From positions 3,782,001 through 3,846,000 of the forward strand of contig NZ_CP051154.1 of NCBI RefSeq assembly GCF_012317045.1: 64,000 nucleotides of DNA, in the 5' to 3' direction. Shown here one piece after another: positions 42,482 to 51,168 of this stretch; the stretch's first letter is position 1; every line of letters starts with the position of its first letter. The notes under the pieces are model-generated. The model worked only from the letters and a program-made list of their open reading frames with translations, was not told the origin of the DNA and did no database searches. This DNA comes from Leifsonia sp. PS1209. GTDB taxonomy: Bacteria > Actinomycetota > Actinomycetes > Actinomycetales > Microbacteriaceae. The translations under genes were made by a program, and so were the position numbers.

Positions 42482-44005
42482 GTGCTGGTTGATGAGCTGG
42501 TGAAGACGTCGAGTGCGGTCGCGGGCACGCGGTCGCGGCTGGCGAAAGTGGATGCGCTGGCCGCTCTGCTCGCGCAGCTCGCGCCGGAGGAGATCGCCCC
42601 GGCCGTCGGGCTGCTCGTCGGCAAGCCGCGCCAGGGAAGGGTCGGCGTCGGCTGGCGCGGGCTCTCGGCCGCGATGGGCACCCCGGCCGCACAGCCCAGC
42701 CTCACCGTCGACGACCTGGATGCGCTGCTCGACCGCCTGGCCGCGCTGTCCGGTGCAGGGTCGGCGGGCGACCGCACCCGCGAACTGCGCGAGTTCACCG
42801 AGCGCGCGACGGCGGAAGAACAGGACTTCATCGCCAGGGCACTGCTCGGCGAGATGCGCACGGGCGCCCTGGAGGGCGTGCTCACCGACGCCATCGCGCG
42901 GGCGGCAGACCGGCCGGGCGACGCGGTGCGGCGCGCGGCGATGCTCACCGGCGATCTCGGCGAGACCGCCAGGCTCGCCATCACCGGCACGGCGGCCGAG
43001 CTCGACGAGGTCGGGCTGGTGCCGGGGCGTCCGGTGCAGCCGATGCTCGCCGCGACGGCCGCGAGCGCGTCGGCCGCGCTGGCGACGACGGGCGAGGCGT
43101 CGGTGGAGTTCAAGCTGGACGGTGCGCGCATCCAGGTGCACCGGGTGGGCGACGACGTGCGCGTGTTCACCAGGAACCTCGCCGACATCACCCGGCGCGT
43201 GCCCGAGGTCGTCGAGGTGGTGCGCGGGATGCCGGTGCACGACGTCATCCTCGACGGCGAGACGCTGTCGCTCGACGAGGACGGAGCGCCGCGGCCGTTC
43301 CAGGAGACGATGTCACGCTTCGGGGCGGAGGCGGCGAGGGAGACGGTGCTGCACCCCTGGTTCTTCGACGTGCTCCACGTCGACGGCCGCGACCTGCTCG
43401 ACGAACCGCTCTCGACCCGCCTGGCCGAACTGCAGCGGATCGCGGGCGAGCACCGCATCCCGGGCGAGGTGACGGACGATCCGGCTGTCGCGGAGCGCGT
43501 GGCCCAGGATGCGCTGGCCGCCGGGCAGGAAGGCGTCGTCGTGAAGGCGATCGACTCTCCGTACGCGGCGGGTCGGCGCGGTTCGTCGTGGATCAAGGTC
43601 AAGCCGGTGCACACCTACGATCTGGTGGTGCTGGCCTGCGAGTGGGGCTCTGGGCGCAGGCAGGGCTGGCTCTCGAACCTCCACCTCGGCGCGCTCGACC
43701 CGACCGGGGAGTTCGGCGAGCCGGGCGGGTTCGTGATGGTGGGCAAGACGTTCAAGGGCCTCACCGACGAGCTGCTGCGCTGGCAGACGGAGCACTTCCA
43801 GCAGATCGAGACACGCCGCACGGCCGGCACGGTGTGGGTGACGCCGACGACGGTGGTCGAGATCGCGATCGACGGCGTGCAGCGTTCGAGCCGCTACCCG
43901 GGCGGGATCGCTCTGCGGTTCGCGCGCGTGAAGCGGTATCGCGACGACAAGGACGCCACGGAGGCCGACACGATCCAGACGCTGCGGGTGCTGCTGCGGG
44001 AGTAG
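42482..44005 (+). CDS. ligB: ATP-dependent DNA ligase, LigB type
   Basis: A 507-residue ligase, the same length as mycobacterial LigB. An N-terminal DNA-binding domain (to about 200) is followed by nucleotidyl motif I EFKLDGARIQ (Lys at about 211 takes AMP), IIIa VILDGE, IV EGVVVK and V SSWIKVK, then an OB domain. It is an accessory ligase that seals nicks with ATP, beside the NAD-dependent replicative enzyme found elsewhere in such genomes. GTG at 42482 is chosen because GGGAGG lies eight bases before it; the in-frame GTG at 42476 is too close. Confidence 0.92.
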   Translation: MLVDELVKTSSAVAGTRSRLAKVDALAALLAQLAPEEIAPAVGLLVGKPRQGRVGVGWRGLSAAMGTPAAQPSLTVDDLDALLDRLAALSGAGSAGDRTRELREFTERATAEEQDFIARALLGEMRTGALEGVLTDAIARAADRPGDAVRRAAMLTGDLGETARLAITGTAAELDEVGLVPGRPVQPMLAATAASASAALATTGEASVEFKLDGARIQVHRVGDDVRVFTRNLADITRRVPEVVEVVRGMPVHDVILDGETLSLDEDGAPRPFQETMSRFGAEAARETVLHPWFFDVLHVDGRDLLDEPLSTRLAELQRIAGEHRIPGEVTDDPAVAERVAQDALAAGQEGVVVKAIDSPYAAGRRGSSWIKVKPVHTYDLVVLACEWGSGRRQGWLSNLHLGALDPTGEFGEPGGFVMVGKTFKGLTDELLRWQTEHFQQIETRRTAGTVWVTPTTVVEIAIDGVQRSSRYPGGIALRFARVKRYRDDKDATEADTIQTLRVLLRE

Positions 44006-44041
44006 GGGTATGAGGCGGGCGGCGCGCGATAGTCTGCGACG

Positions 44042-44428
44042 ATGCTCCGCCTTCAGAACGTCACCTATCTCGTCCGCGACCACGAGGAGGCGCTCGCATT
44101 CTTCGTGGACGCGCTCGGCTTCGCGGTGCGCCAGGACGACACCTTCGACGGCGGCTGGCGCAGGGTGGTGGTCGGCCCAGCAGACGGAGGCACGGGATTC
44201 GTGCTCGCCCTGCACCCGGATGCGTCCGCCACCGGCAGCCAGGCGGGCGGCGACGTCGCGTTCTTCCTGGAGACCGACGACTTCGCCGCGCAGCACGAGC
44301 GGATGGTCGCGCACGGCGTGCGCTTCCGCGAAGAACCCCGGCACGAGAGCTACGGAACGGTCGCTGTATTCGAGGACCTGTACGGGATGCCGTGGGACCT
44401 CATCCAGCCGCCGAGGGCGCGAGCCTAG
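44042..44428 (+). CDS. VOC-family (glyoxalase/bleomycin-resistance fold) protein
   Basis: A 128-residue protein with paired beta-alpha-beta-beta-beta units: LQNVTYLVRDHEEALAFFVDALGF and, in the second half, VAFFLETDDFAAQHERMVAHGV ending in VFEDLYGMPWDLIQP. The metal-site Glu of the second unit may be the final E/D in this region. Such proteins are dioxygenases, isomerases or drug-binding proteins; substrate unknown. TAGTCT lies six bases before the ATG, with no ribosome site (leaderless type). Confidence 0.85.
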   Translation: MLRLQNVTYLVRDHEEALAFFVDALGFAVRQDDTFDGGWRRVVVGPADGGTGFVLALHPDASATGSQAGGDVAFFLETDDFAAQHERMVAHGVRFREEPRHESYGTVAVFEDLYGMPWDLIQPPRARA

Positions 44429-44598
44429 AAGTCCTCGCGGCCTTCCGCATCCACATCCAGTGTCTTCTCGTCCTCCGCCCAGGCGGCGAGCGCGAGGTCG
44501 AGTTGCCGCCGCAGCCAGTCCGGTGGCAGCGGGCCCTCCGCGTCGAGGGCGGCGAGGCGGCGTGCGCGCTCGACCGATGAACCGGTGAGGTCGTCCAT
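44425..44598 (-). CDS. 57-residue hypothetical protein
   Basis: A short ORF from ATG at 44598 with a GGGA site before it: MDDLTGSSVERARRLAALD, then LPPDWLRRQLDLALAAWAE and an acidic tail ending REDF. It is mostly helical and acidic, without membrane segment. Its stop overlaps the end of the convergent VOC gene by four bases. The codon third positions are GC-rich throughout, as in real genes here. Function unknown; a small partner protein or regulator is possible. Confidence 0.6.
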   Translation of the reverse strand: MDDLTGSSVERARRLAALDAEGPLPPDWLRRQLDLALAAWAEDEKTLDVDAEGREDF

Positions 44599-44676
44599 GA
44601 TCGTTCCCTTCCGTCACCGATCATCCTCCTCGGGATGCGCGACGGGAACAGGCGGATGCCGGATGAAGGAGCCCTC

Positions 44677-44706
44677 TTGCCACGGGTAGAGCCGCGAGTC
44701 TATCCT
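44677..44706 (+). promoter_or_regulatory. promoter of the surface-protein gene
   Basis: TTGCCA at 44677-44682 and TATCCT at 44701-44706 with an 18-base spacer, about 50 bases before the surface-protein ATG. A transcript from here would contain a six-codon leader ORF at 44728-44748 with its own AGAGGGG site. Confidence 0.5.
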
Positions 44707-44755
44707 CAGTTGCGAAGAGGGGATGCCATGAGAGGCGACACCAGGTAGTCCGGTC

Positions 44756-47700
44756 ATGAGTCGGAGCACGGGGAAGCTCGACTCGCCACGCCGCTCACGC
44801 GGCGCGCTCTCACTGGTGCGTTCCGTCGCCGCCGCCGGGGTCGCTCTGCTCGGGCTGGGCGTCCTGGGCACCGGTCCAGCACTGGCTGCGCCGGGCAGTC
44901 CCGGTGTGCCGCGGGCGCCCGCGACCAATGTGTTCTTCGAGAACTTCCAGAACCAGGTCGCCACGAACGGCATCCGGATCGGGCAGTACACCGGCGGGGC
45001 GGCGGCGAACACCTCCACCTACGTGGCGAGCCCGAACTGGTCGCCGGCCGGCGACCAGTGCAACGGCTGGCTGCTGCGGTCGAGCACGCCACGCAACGCC
45101 ACCGTGACGGGCATCGACTCCGGATGCGACGTCACGGCCTGGGGCTACCTGCAGGGGATGGCGACCGCGATCGGCCTCTACCGGGGCGAGCCGCTCGCGA
45201 CAGCGCAGACCAACCAGATCCTGTCCGCGTACACGAACGGCGGGTCGAATCCCGGGCCGGGCGTCCAGGTGCAGACGGCGAAGCCGATCACCGGGACCAT
45301 CGTTCCCGGGCACTTCTACCTGATCAGCGCGATCTACGGTGCGGCGAACTGCGTGTCGGAGGGCCCCACCCTGAACAGGCAGGACCCGAGCCTCAGCTTC
45401 AACCTCATCCAGAATCAGACGGGGAGCGGGCCGCCGCCGGGGACGGGAACCGGCACGGTCACCACTCTCGCATCCGGTCTGAACCCGTGCACCGACGCCC
45501 ACACGCGCGTCATCACGACCGGCGGCCGCACCTTCCACGTCGCGCAGCTGAACTCGGCGGGCTTCCGCATGCCGGCGGGCGTCACGTCACTGGGCGTCCA
45601 GCTCTACAACGCAGCAGGCGCATTCCGCGGCAACGACTCCGGGTTCGACGATCCGACGATCGTGGATGCGACCCCGCAACTCGACAAGGTCTTCTCCCCG
45701 TCGACGCTGCCGGCCGGGCAGAGCACGACGTTGACGTTCACGATCACGAACACCGACGAGCTCTCCGCGAAGAACGGCTGGTCGTTCACGGACACGCTGC
45801 CCGCCGGGCTCCGGTTCTCCGGGGCGCCGGCGACCGACTGCCCCGCCGGGGTGGCGACCGTGACGGGCACGTCGGTCAGCGGAAGCGGGAACCTCGACGC
45901 CGGGATGGCGTCCTGCACCGTCACCGTTCCCGTCACGTCGGACACGACGGGCACCTTCACCAACGGGCCGAGCAACATCGGGCCGCTCGACGGCCTCCTC
46001 GAGCCCGGGACCAGCACGGTCGTGTTCACCGAGCCCGATCAGCCGGCCATCTCGCTCATCAAGTCCACCGACCTCACCGCCCCGACGCAGTACGTCGTCG
46101 GACGCGTCGTCACGTATTCGTTCCTCGTGACGAACACGGGCAATGTCCCGCTGACCGCCCTCTCGGTGGCGGAGACCGCCTTCAGCGGGTCGGGGACGCC
46201 GCCCGTCGCCTCGTGTCCGGCCACCACGCTCGCGGCCGGGGACTCCGTCACCTGCACGGGCACGTACACGATCACCCAGGCGGACGTGAATGCGGGGAGC
46301 GTCACGAACACGGCCGTCGCGACGGGAACGCCGCCCACCGGGCCACCCGTGACCGCCACCTCCGACGCCCTCATCTCGGGAAGCGAGGCGCCGTCCCTCG
46401 ACCTCGTCAAGACGGCGAACGCGAGCGGGGTGAGCTCCCCCGCCGCGGTGGGCGACTCCGTCTCGTACACGGTCACCGTCACGAACACCGGCAACGTGAC
46501 GCTGCTCGGCGTCACCGTCACCGACACGCTTCTCGGCGCCGGTCTCGCCCTGGCGTGGCCGGGCACGGCCGGCACCCTCGCGCCCGGCGAATCGGTCGTC
46601 GGCACGGGCACGCACGCGGTGACGCAGGCCGAGATCGACGTCGGCCACGTCGACAACACGGCGACCGCCGCCGGGTCGACGGCGGGCGGCACCGACGTCA
46701 CCGCCGGGCCGCAGAGCACGGTCACCCCGCTGCCGCCCGGCCCGCACCTGACGCTGCAGAAGAGCGCATCGGCAGCCCTCTCCACGCCGGCGGCCGTCGG
46801 AGACCTGATCACCTACAGTTTCACGATCACGAACGACGGCAACCTCACCCTGCACGCCGTCTCGTTCACCGACCGCCTGCCTGGCCTGTCGGTGCCGACG
46901 TACAGCTGGCCCGGTCCAGCCGGTGAGCTCGCCCCCGGCGGCGTCGCCACCGCGACGGCGACGTACCCGATCACGCAGGCGGACATCGACGCCGGACAGG
47001 TGCTCAACTCCGCCATCGCCACGGGCACGACACCGGCGGGAGCGGAGACGCCGTCCGATCCGGCCGACACCGTGACGCCCATCCCGAACGTGTCGCAACT
47101 GGGCCTGACGAAGTCGGCTGACGCATCCGGTATTCAGAAGCCGACGCGGCCGGGCGACCCCATCGTCTACACGTTCGTGGTGACCAACACCGGCAACACG
47201 ACGCTCACAGGCGTCACGATCGCCGACCAGCTCGCGGGCCTCGGAACGTTCACCTTCACCTGGCCTGGTGCTGACGGCGAGCTCGCCCCCGGGCAGCAGG
47301 CCACCGCCATCGCGACGTATGCGGTGACCAGTGCCGACATCGCAGCCGGGCAGGTCGTGAACAGCGCCGTCGCATCCGGGACGGCACCGGACAGCAGCAC
47401 GGTCGACTCGCCACCGGCGGGCACGACGACCCCGCTCGGCGCCGTCGCCGCCCTCTCGCTCGTGAAATCCGTGGCACCGAACGGTCCGGCCGAGTTCGTG
47501 GTCGGCCAGGTCGTCACGTACACGTTCGTGGTGACAAACACCGGCAACGTTCCGGTTGGCGCTGTCTCCATTGCGGAGACCGCCTTCTCGGGGAGCGGCA
47601 CTCTGCCGCCCGCGGTCTGCCCGCCGACGGTGCTCGCCCCGGGGAGCCAGCTCGTCTGCACCACGACGTACACGCTCACCCAGGCAGACATCGACGCGGG

Positions 47701-48340
47701 CGAGGTGACCAACACGGCGACAGCCTCGGGATCCGCACCGGACGCGAGCACGGTGACCTCCAACGAGTCCGGCACGATCATCCCGGCCGACCCGGCGCCC
47801 GCCCTCACGCTCGTCAAGGCAGCGGACCTGACGGAGGTGACGGACGCCGGCCAGACCGTGAACTACACGTACACACTGACCAACGCCGGCAACGTCACCC
47901 TCACCGCGTTCACGGTGACCGAGACGATCTTCACCGGGGTCGGAACGCCTCCCGCGCCGACCTGCCCGGCCGACCCCGCCAGCCTGGCACCGGGGCAGAG
48001 CGTCGTCTGCACGGCGACGTACGAGGTGGATGCGGCCGACCTCACGGGGCAGCCGATCGTCAACACCGCGACGGCGACCGCCGACCCGCCGGGCGGACAG
48101 AGCGTGACCACGCCGCCGTCGAGTGCGTCGGTGGATACGGTGGTCCCCACGACGCCGACGCCGACGCCCACGCCGACGCCGCCTGGCCCGGGGCCCGGGC
48201 CGTCGGGCGGAGGGTCGAGCCCGCTGGCGGGGACGGGGTCCGTGCTGCCGATCGCGGGGATCGTGATCGGGGCGCTGCTGGTGGCGGCCGGAGCGGTACT
48301 GCTGGCGGTGCGGTGGCGGCGGAGGGCCGCGCGGCGGTAG
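44756..48340 (+). CDS. sortase-anchored surface protein with six DUF11-like repeats
   Basis: A 1194-residue wall protein. Signal peptide to about residue 45 (cleavage after GPALAA), an N-terminal unique domain to about 300, a domain of conserved-repeat type (about 300-425), then six tandem repeats of about 115-120 residues (about 425-1130). Each repeat has the pattern T(N)TGNV...L...V, then Ala-Pro-Gly and an NTATA-like end, typical of DUF11/Ig-like stalks. A TP-rich linker is followed by LAGTG, a hydrophobic stretch and RWRRRAARR, so it should be anchored by a class E sortase (LAxTG). No sortase gene is in the window. Probably an adhesin or structural stalk. Confidence 0.9.
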   Translation: MSRSTGKLDSPRRSRGALSLVRSVAAAGVALLGLGVLGTGPALAAPGSPGVPRAPATNVFFENFQNQVATNGIRIGQYTGGAAANTSTYVASPNWSPAGDQCNGWLLRSSTPRNATVTGIDSGCDVTAWGYLQGMATAIGLYRGEPLATAQTNQILSAYTNGGSNPGPGVQVQTAKPITGTIVPGHFYLISAIYGAANCVSEGPTLNRQDPSLSFNLIQNQTGSGPPPGTGTGTVTTLASGLNPCTDAHTRVITTGGRTFHVAQLNSAGFRMPAGVTSLGVQLYNAAGAFRGNDSGFDDPTIVDATPQLDKVFSPSTLPAGQSTTLTFTITNTDELSAKNGWSFTDTLPAGLRFSGAPATDCPAGVATVTGTSVSGSGNLDAGMASCTVTVPVTSDTTGTFTNGPSNIGPLDGLLEPGTSTVVFTEPDQPAISLIKSTDLTAPTQYVVGRVVTYSFLVTNTGNVPLTALSVAETAFSGSGTPPVASCPATTLAAGDSVTCTGTYTITQADVNAGSVTNTAVATGTPPTGPPVTATSDALISGSEAPSLDLVKTANASGVSSPAAVGDSVSYTVTVTNTGNVTLLGVTVTDTLLGAGLALAWPGTAGTLAPGESVVGTGTHAVTQAEIDVGHVDNTATAAGSTAGGTDVTAGPQSTVTPLPPGPHLTLQKSASAALSTPAAVGDLITYSFTITNDGNLTLHAVSFTDRLPGLSVPTYSWPGPAGELAPGGVATATATYPITQADIDAGQVLNSAIATGTTPAGAETPSDPADTVTPIPNVSQLGLTKSADASGIQKPTRPGDPIVYTFVVTNTGNTTLTGVTIADQLAGLGTFTFTWPGADGELAPGQQATAIATYAVTSADIAAGQVVNSAVASGTAPDSSTVDSPPAGTTTPLGAVAALSLVKSVAPNGPAEFVVGQVVTYTFVVTNTGNVPVGAVSIAETAFSGSGTLPPAVCPPTVLAPGSQLVCTTTYTLTQADIDAGEVTNTATASGSAPDASTVTSNESGTIIPADPAPALTLVKAADLTEVTDAGQTVNYTYTLTNAGNVTLTAFTVTETIFTGVGTPPAPTCPADPASLAPGQSVVCTATYEVDAADLTGQPIVNTATATADPPGGQSVTTPPSSASVDTVVPTTPTPTPTPTPPGPGPGPSGGGSSPLAGTGSVLPIAGIVIGALLVAAGAVLLAVRWRRRAARR

Positions 48341-48396
48341 CGGTGGTGGGCTTCGGCGGTGCGCGGCGTCGCTGGGGTGAGGTGAGGTGAGCCGCG

Positions 48397-49542
48397 CTAC
48401 CCGATCCGACGGGCCAGCACAGCACCCGCTTCTCGCGCCCAGCGCCGCGGGTCGGCGAGGGCGGCGTCTGCGCTTCCCGCGAGTTCGGTGAGCGACACGG
48501 CGGCCGCGAAGGCGTCGGTGGGCGCCTGGATCGCGCCAGCGGCGAGCAGGGCCGGGACACCCGCATCCCGTGCCAGGTGCGACACGTAGGCGGGAACCTT
48601 GCCCGCCGCCGACTGGCTGTCGAAGCGGCCCTCGCCGGTGATCACGACGTCGGCGGTCGCCACCAGGGCGGGGAGCCCGAGGGCGTCGCCCACCGCCGCG
48701 GATCCGGGAGCGAGTGAGGCGCCCCAGGCCAGTAGGCCGTAGCCGGTGCCGCCCGCCGCGCCCGCGCCCGGGGTGGTGGCCCGGAGTTGCCTGCCGCCAC
48801 GCTCAGCACCCGCATCGGGCGCCGCCGCCCGCACCCGGCCGCCGCCGAGCACGCGCGCCAGCCGCGCGAGCCCCGACTCCATCCCGGCCGCCTGCTCCGG
48901 GGTCGCGCCTTTCTGCGGGCCGAACACGGCCGCTGCGCCCGTCGGGCCGAGCAGCGGGTTGGTGACGTCGCTCAGGATGCGCACCCCGCCGGGCGGTAGC
49001 GGCGGAAGTCCGCTGAGGTCGGCCTTGGCGAGCGTGCCGAGGCCGCGGTTGCCCAGGCGGATGGGGCGGCCCGTCGGGTCGGTGAAGTGTGCGCCGAGGG
49101 CGGCGAGGGCTCCGACGCCGCCGTCCGTGGAGGAGCTGCCGCCGATCGCCAGGAGGAGTCCGGTCGCGCCGGAGGCGAGGGCTGCCGCGATCGCCTGTCC
49201 GAAACCGTAGGTGTGCGCGTCGAGCGGGGCGAGCGTCGGCAGGTGGGCGAGGCCGCTCGTCTCGGCGAGTTCGACGACCGCCGTGCCGTCCGGGAGGGAC
49301 AGCCAGGACGCATCCAGGTCGGCGCCCGCCGGACCGAGCACCGTGATGGCGTGCCTGACCGAGCCGGGGACGGCGACCTCGAACGCGTCGAGGGTGCCCT
49401 CGCCGCCGTCGGCCATCGGGGCGAGGACGAGCCTGTCGTCGGAGCGCACCGACGACCAGCCGGATGCGAGGGCCTCGGCGACCGCGGTGGCGGTCGCCGA
49501 GCCCTTGAACGAGTCCGGCGCGACGACGACGGTGTACGGCAT
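48397..49542 (-). CDS. glycerate kinase (GlxK/GarK family)
   Basis: A 381-residue glycerate 2-kinase, which phosphorylates D-glycerate to 2-phosphoglycerate with ATP. APDSFKGSATATAVAEAL at the N terminus, APMADGGEGTLDAF, GGSSSTDGGVGALAALGA and the C-terminal ITGEGRFDSQSAAGKVP are the clear family motifs. It links glyoxylate or sugar-acid breakdown to glycolysis. There is an Ala/Gly-rich insertion at about 235-262 near GAERGGRQLRATTPGAGAAGG. It stands alone, convergent with the surface-protein gene. Confidence 0.92.
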   Translation of the reverse strand: MPYTVVVAPDSFKGSATATAVAEALASGWSSVRSDDRLVLAPMADGGEGTLDAFEVAVPGSVRHAITVLGPAGADLDASWLSLPDGTAVVELAETSGLAHLPTLAPLDAHTYGFGQAIAAALASGATGLLLAIGGSSSTDGGVGALAALGAHFTDPTGRPIRLGNRGLGTLAKADLSGLPPLPPGGVRILSDVTNPLLGPTGAAAVFGPQKGATPEQAAGMESGLARLARVLGGGRVRAAAPDAGAERGGRQLRATTPGAGAAGGTGYGLLAWGASLAPGSAAVGDALGLPALVATADVVITGEGRFDSQSAAGKVPAYVSHLARDAGVPALLAAGAIQAPTDAFAAAVSLTELAGSADAALADPRRWAREAGAVLARRIG

Positions 49543-49577
49543 CCCCCTACAGTGGCACGCCGACGCCCTCGATCAGC

Positions 49578-50480
49578 TCAGGCGGCCGCACGGAAGTAGT
49601 ACCCGGCGGCGAGATCGTCCAGCAGTCCAGGATGCGTCGGCGTCCAGCCGAGGAGTTCCCGCGTCAGCGCGCTCGACGCGGGGACGTCGGCGCCGAAGAA
49701 CTGTCCGAGCCAGCCGAAGTGCTCCGGCGCGTCCTCCGCCGGGATGGAGACGACGGGCAGGCCGAGTCCCTGCCCGATGGCCGTCGCGATGTCACGGGTC
49801 GGCACGCCCTCCTCGGCGACCGCGTGCACGACGCTGCCCGCCGGGGCGCCGTCGAGCGCGAGGCGCACCAGATGGGCGGCGTCGAGCCGGTGGACGGCGG
49901 GCCAGCGGTTGGCGCCGTCGCCGATGTAGGCGGCCACGCCGGTGCGGCGGGCGATGTCGACGAGCGCGGCCGTGAAGCCGTGGTCGCCGTCGCCGTGGAC
50001 GGTCGGCGCGAAGCGCAGGCTGACCGGGCGCACGCCCCGCTCCGCGTAGCCGAAGGCGAGCGGCTCTGCTCCGCCGCGCGGGGCGTCCGGCCCGCTGTAC
50101 GGCGACACGTCGCGCTCGGTCGCCAAGCGGCCGGGTGCGAGCAGGGCGACGCCGGAGGCGAACAGGAACGGACGGTCGGAACCTTCGAGCTCGCCGGCGA
50201 GGGTCTCGATGGCGGCGCGCTCTGTGCGCCCGGCGCCCTGGTAGTCGGAGAAGTCGTGCTTGAACGCCAGGTGGATGACCCCGTCCGACTCCGCCGCGCC
50301 CGCCTTCAGCGATGCCAGGTCGTCGAGGCTGCCGCGGTGGGCCTGGGCACCGACGGCTTCGAGCGCGGCGGCCGATGCGTCCGACCGGGCGAGGCCGACG
50401 ACCGTGTGGCCGGCGGAGAGGAGTTCTGGGACGACGGCGGAGCCGATCCAGCCGGATGCTCCCGTGACGAATACGCGCAT
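49578..50480 (-). CDS. extended-SDR NAD-dependent epimerase/dehydratase-like protein
   Basis: A 300-residue atypical extended SDR. VFVTGASGWIGSAVVPEL is the nucleotide motif; the usual YxxxK active site is not clear: the region reads FGYAERGVRPVSLR. Such proteins are common, TetR-controlled and of unknown substrate (flavonoid-reductase or nucleoside-diphosphate-sugar epimerase-like). ATG at 50480 with AGAGG before it; a longer frame to 50516 would run into the operator. It is divergent from the TetR gene with two palindromes in between and is its likely target. Confidence 0.85.
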   Translation of the reverse strand: MRVFVTGASGWIGSAVVPELLSAGHTVVGLARSDASAAALEAVGAQAHRGSLDDLASLKAGAAESDGVIHLAFKHDFSDYQGAGRTERAAIETLAGELEGSDRPFLFASGVALLAPGRLATERDVSPYSGPDAPRGGAEPLAFGYAERGVRPVSLRFAPTVHGDGDHGFTAALVDIARRTGVAAYIGDGANRWPAVHRLDAAHLVRLALDGAPAGSVVHAVAEEGVPTRDIATAIGQGLGLPVVSIPAEDAPEHFGWLGQFFGADVPASSALTRELLGWTPTHPGLLDDLAAGYYFRAAA

Positions 50481-50498
50481 GTGACGCCTCTTTCCTTT

Positions 50499-50517
50499 GA
50501 TGTCAGTAACTGTCATC
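50499..50517. promoter_or_regulatory. TetR-type operator proximal to the epimerase gene
   Basis: GATGTCAGT-A-ACTGTCATC, a 19-base palindrome with one mismatch pair, 18 bases before the epimerase ATG. Same core as the second site at 50531-50547; centres are 31 bases apart. Confidence 0.7.
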
Positions 50518-50530
50518 AGGCTAGCACCAC

Positions 50531-50547
50531 ATGACAGTGACTGTCAT
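50531..50547. promoter_or_regulatory. TetR-type operator proximal to the regulator gene
   Basis: ATGACAGT-G-ACTGTCAT, a perfect 17-base palindrome. It ends three bases before the TAGAAT -10 (50551-50556) of the regulator gene, so it covers its promoter and suggests autorepression. Confidence 0.75.
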
Positions 50548-50562
50548 CAGTAGAATCATCTC

Positions 50563-51168
50563 GTGGCACGATGGGAACCGGATGCGCGCGGCCGCCTCGC
50601 CGTCTCCGCGCTCGAGCTGTACGCGGAGCGCGGCTACGACCGAACGACGGTCGCCGACATCGCCGAGCGCGCCGGTGTGACGGAGCGCACCTTCTTCCGC
50701 CACTTCGCCGACAAGCGCGAGGTGCTGTTCGACGGCTCCAACGCGCTCCAGAACGCCACGGTCGCTGGAATCGCGGACGCACCCGCCGACGCCGCCCCGC
50801 TCGAGATCGCGGGCGAAGCGCTCGCACTGGCCTCGCGCATCCTGGAGGATCGCCGGCCGTTCGCGCTGTTGCGCGCGCAGGTCATCGCCGCGAACACGAG
50901 CCTGCTGGAGCGCGAGCTGCTCAAGATGTGGGCGCTTGGGGCCGCCGCGGGGGACGCGCTCCGCGCCCGCGGGGTGCCGGCCGCGGAGGCGAACCTGGCC
51001 GCCGAGTCTGCGGTGACGGTGTTCCGCGCCGCGTTCGCGCGCTGGATCGCGGCAGAGCCCGGCACCACCATCGACGACTACGTGCGCGCCGCCCTCGCCG
51101 ACCTCAAGGCCCTCACCGCCACCGCAGACACCGCCACTACATCGTCGGACGCATCCCGCCGTCGATGA
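50563..51168 (+). CDS. TetR-family regulator
   Basis: A 201-residue repressor. The N-terminal helix-turn-helix is typical: ALELYAERGYDRTTVADIAERAGVTERTFFRHFADKREVLF, with conserved T-VADIA, GVTERTFFRHF. The rest is an all-helical ligand/dimer domain. GTG start with TAGAAT exactly six bases upstream and no ribosome site. It is divergent from the epimerase gene and two shared palindromes lie between. Its last 32 bases overlap the convergent SDR gene. Confidence 0.9.
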   Translation: MARWEPDARGRLAVSALELYAERGYDRTTVADIAERAGVTERTFFRHFADKREVLFDGSNALQNATVAGIADAPADAAPLEIAGEALALASRILEDRRPFALLRAQVIAANTSLLERELLKMWALGAAAGDALRARGVPAAEANLAAESAVTVFRAAFARWIAAEPGTTIDDYVRAALADLKALTATADTATTSSDASRRR

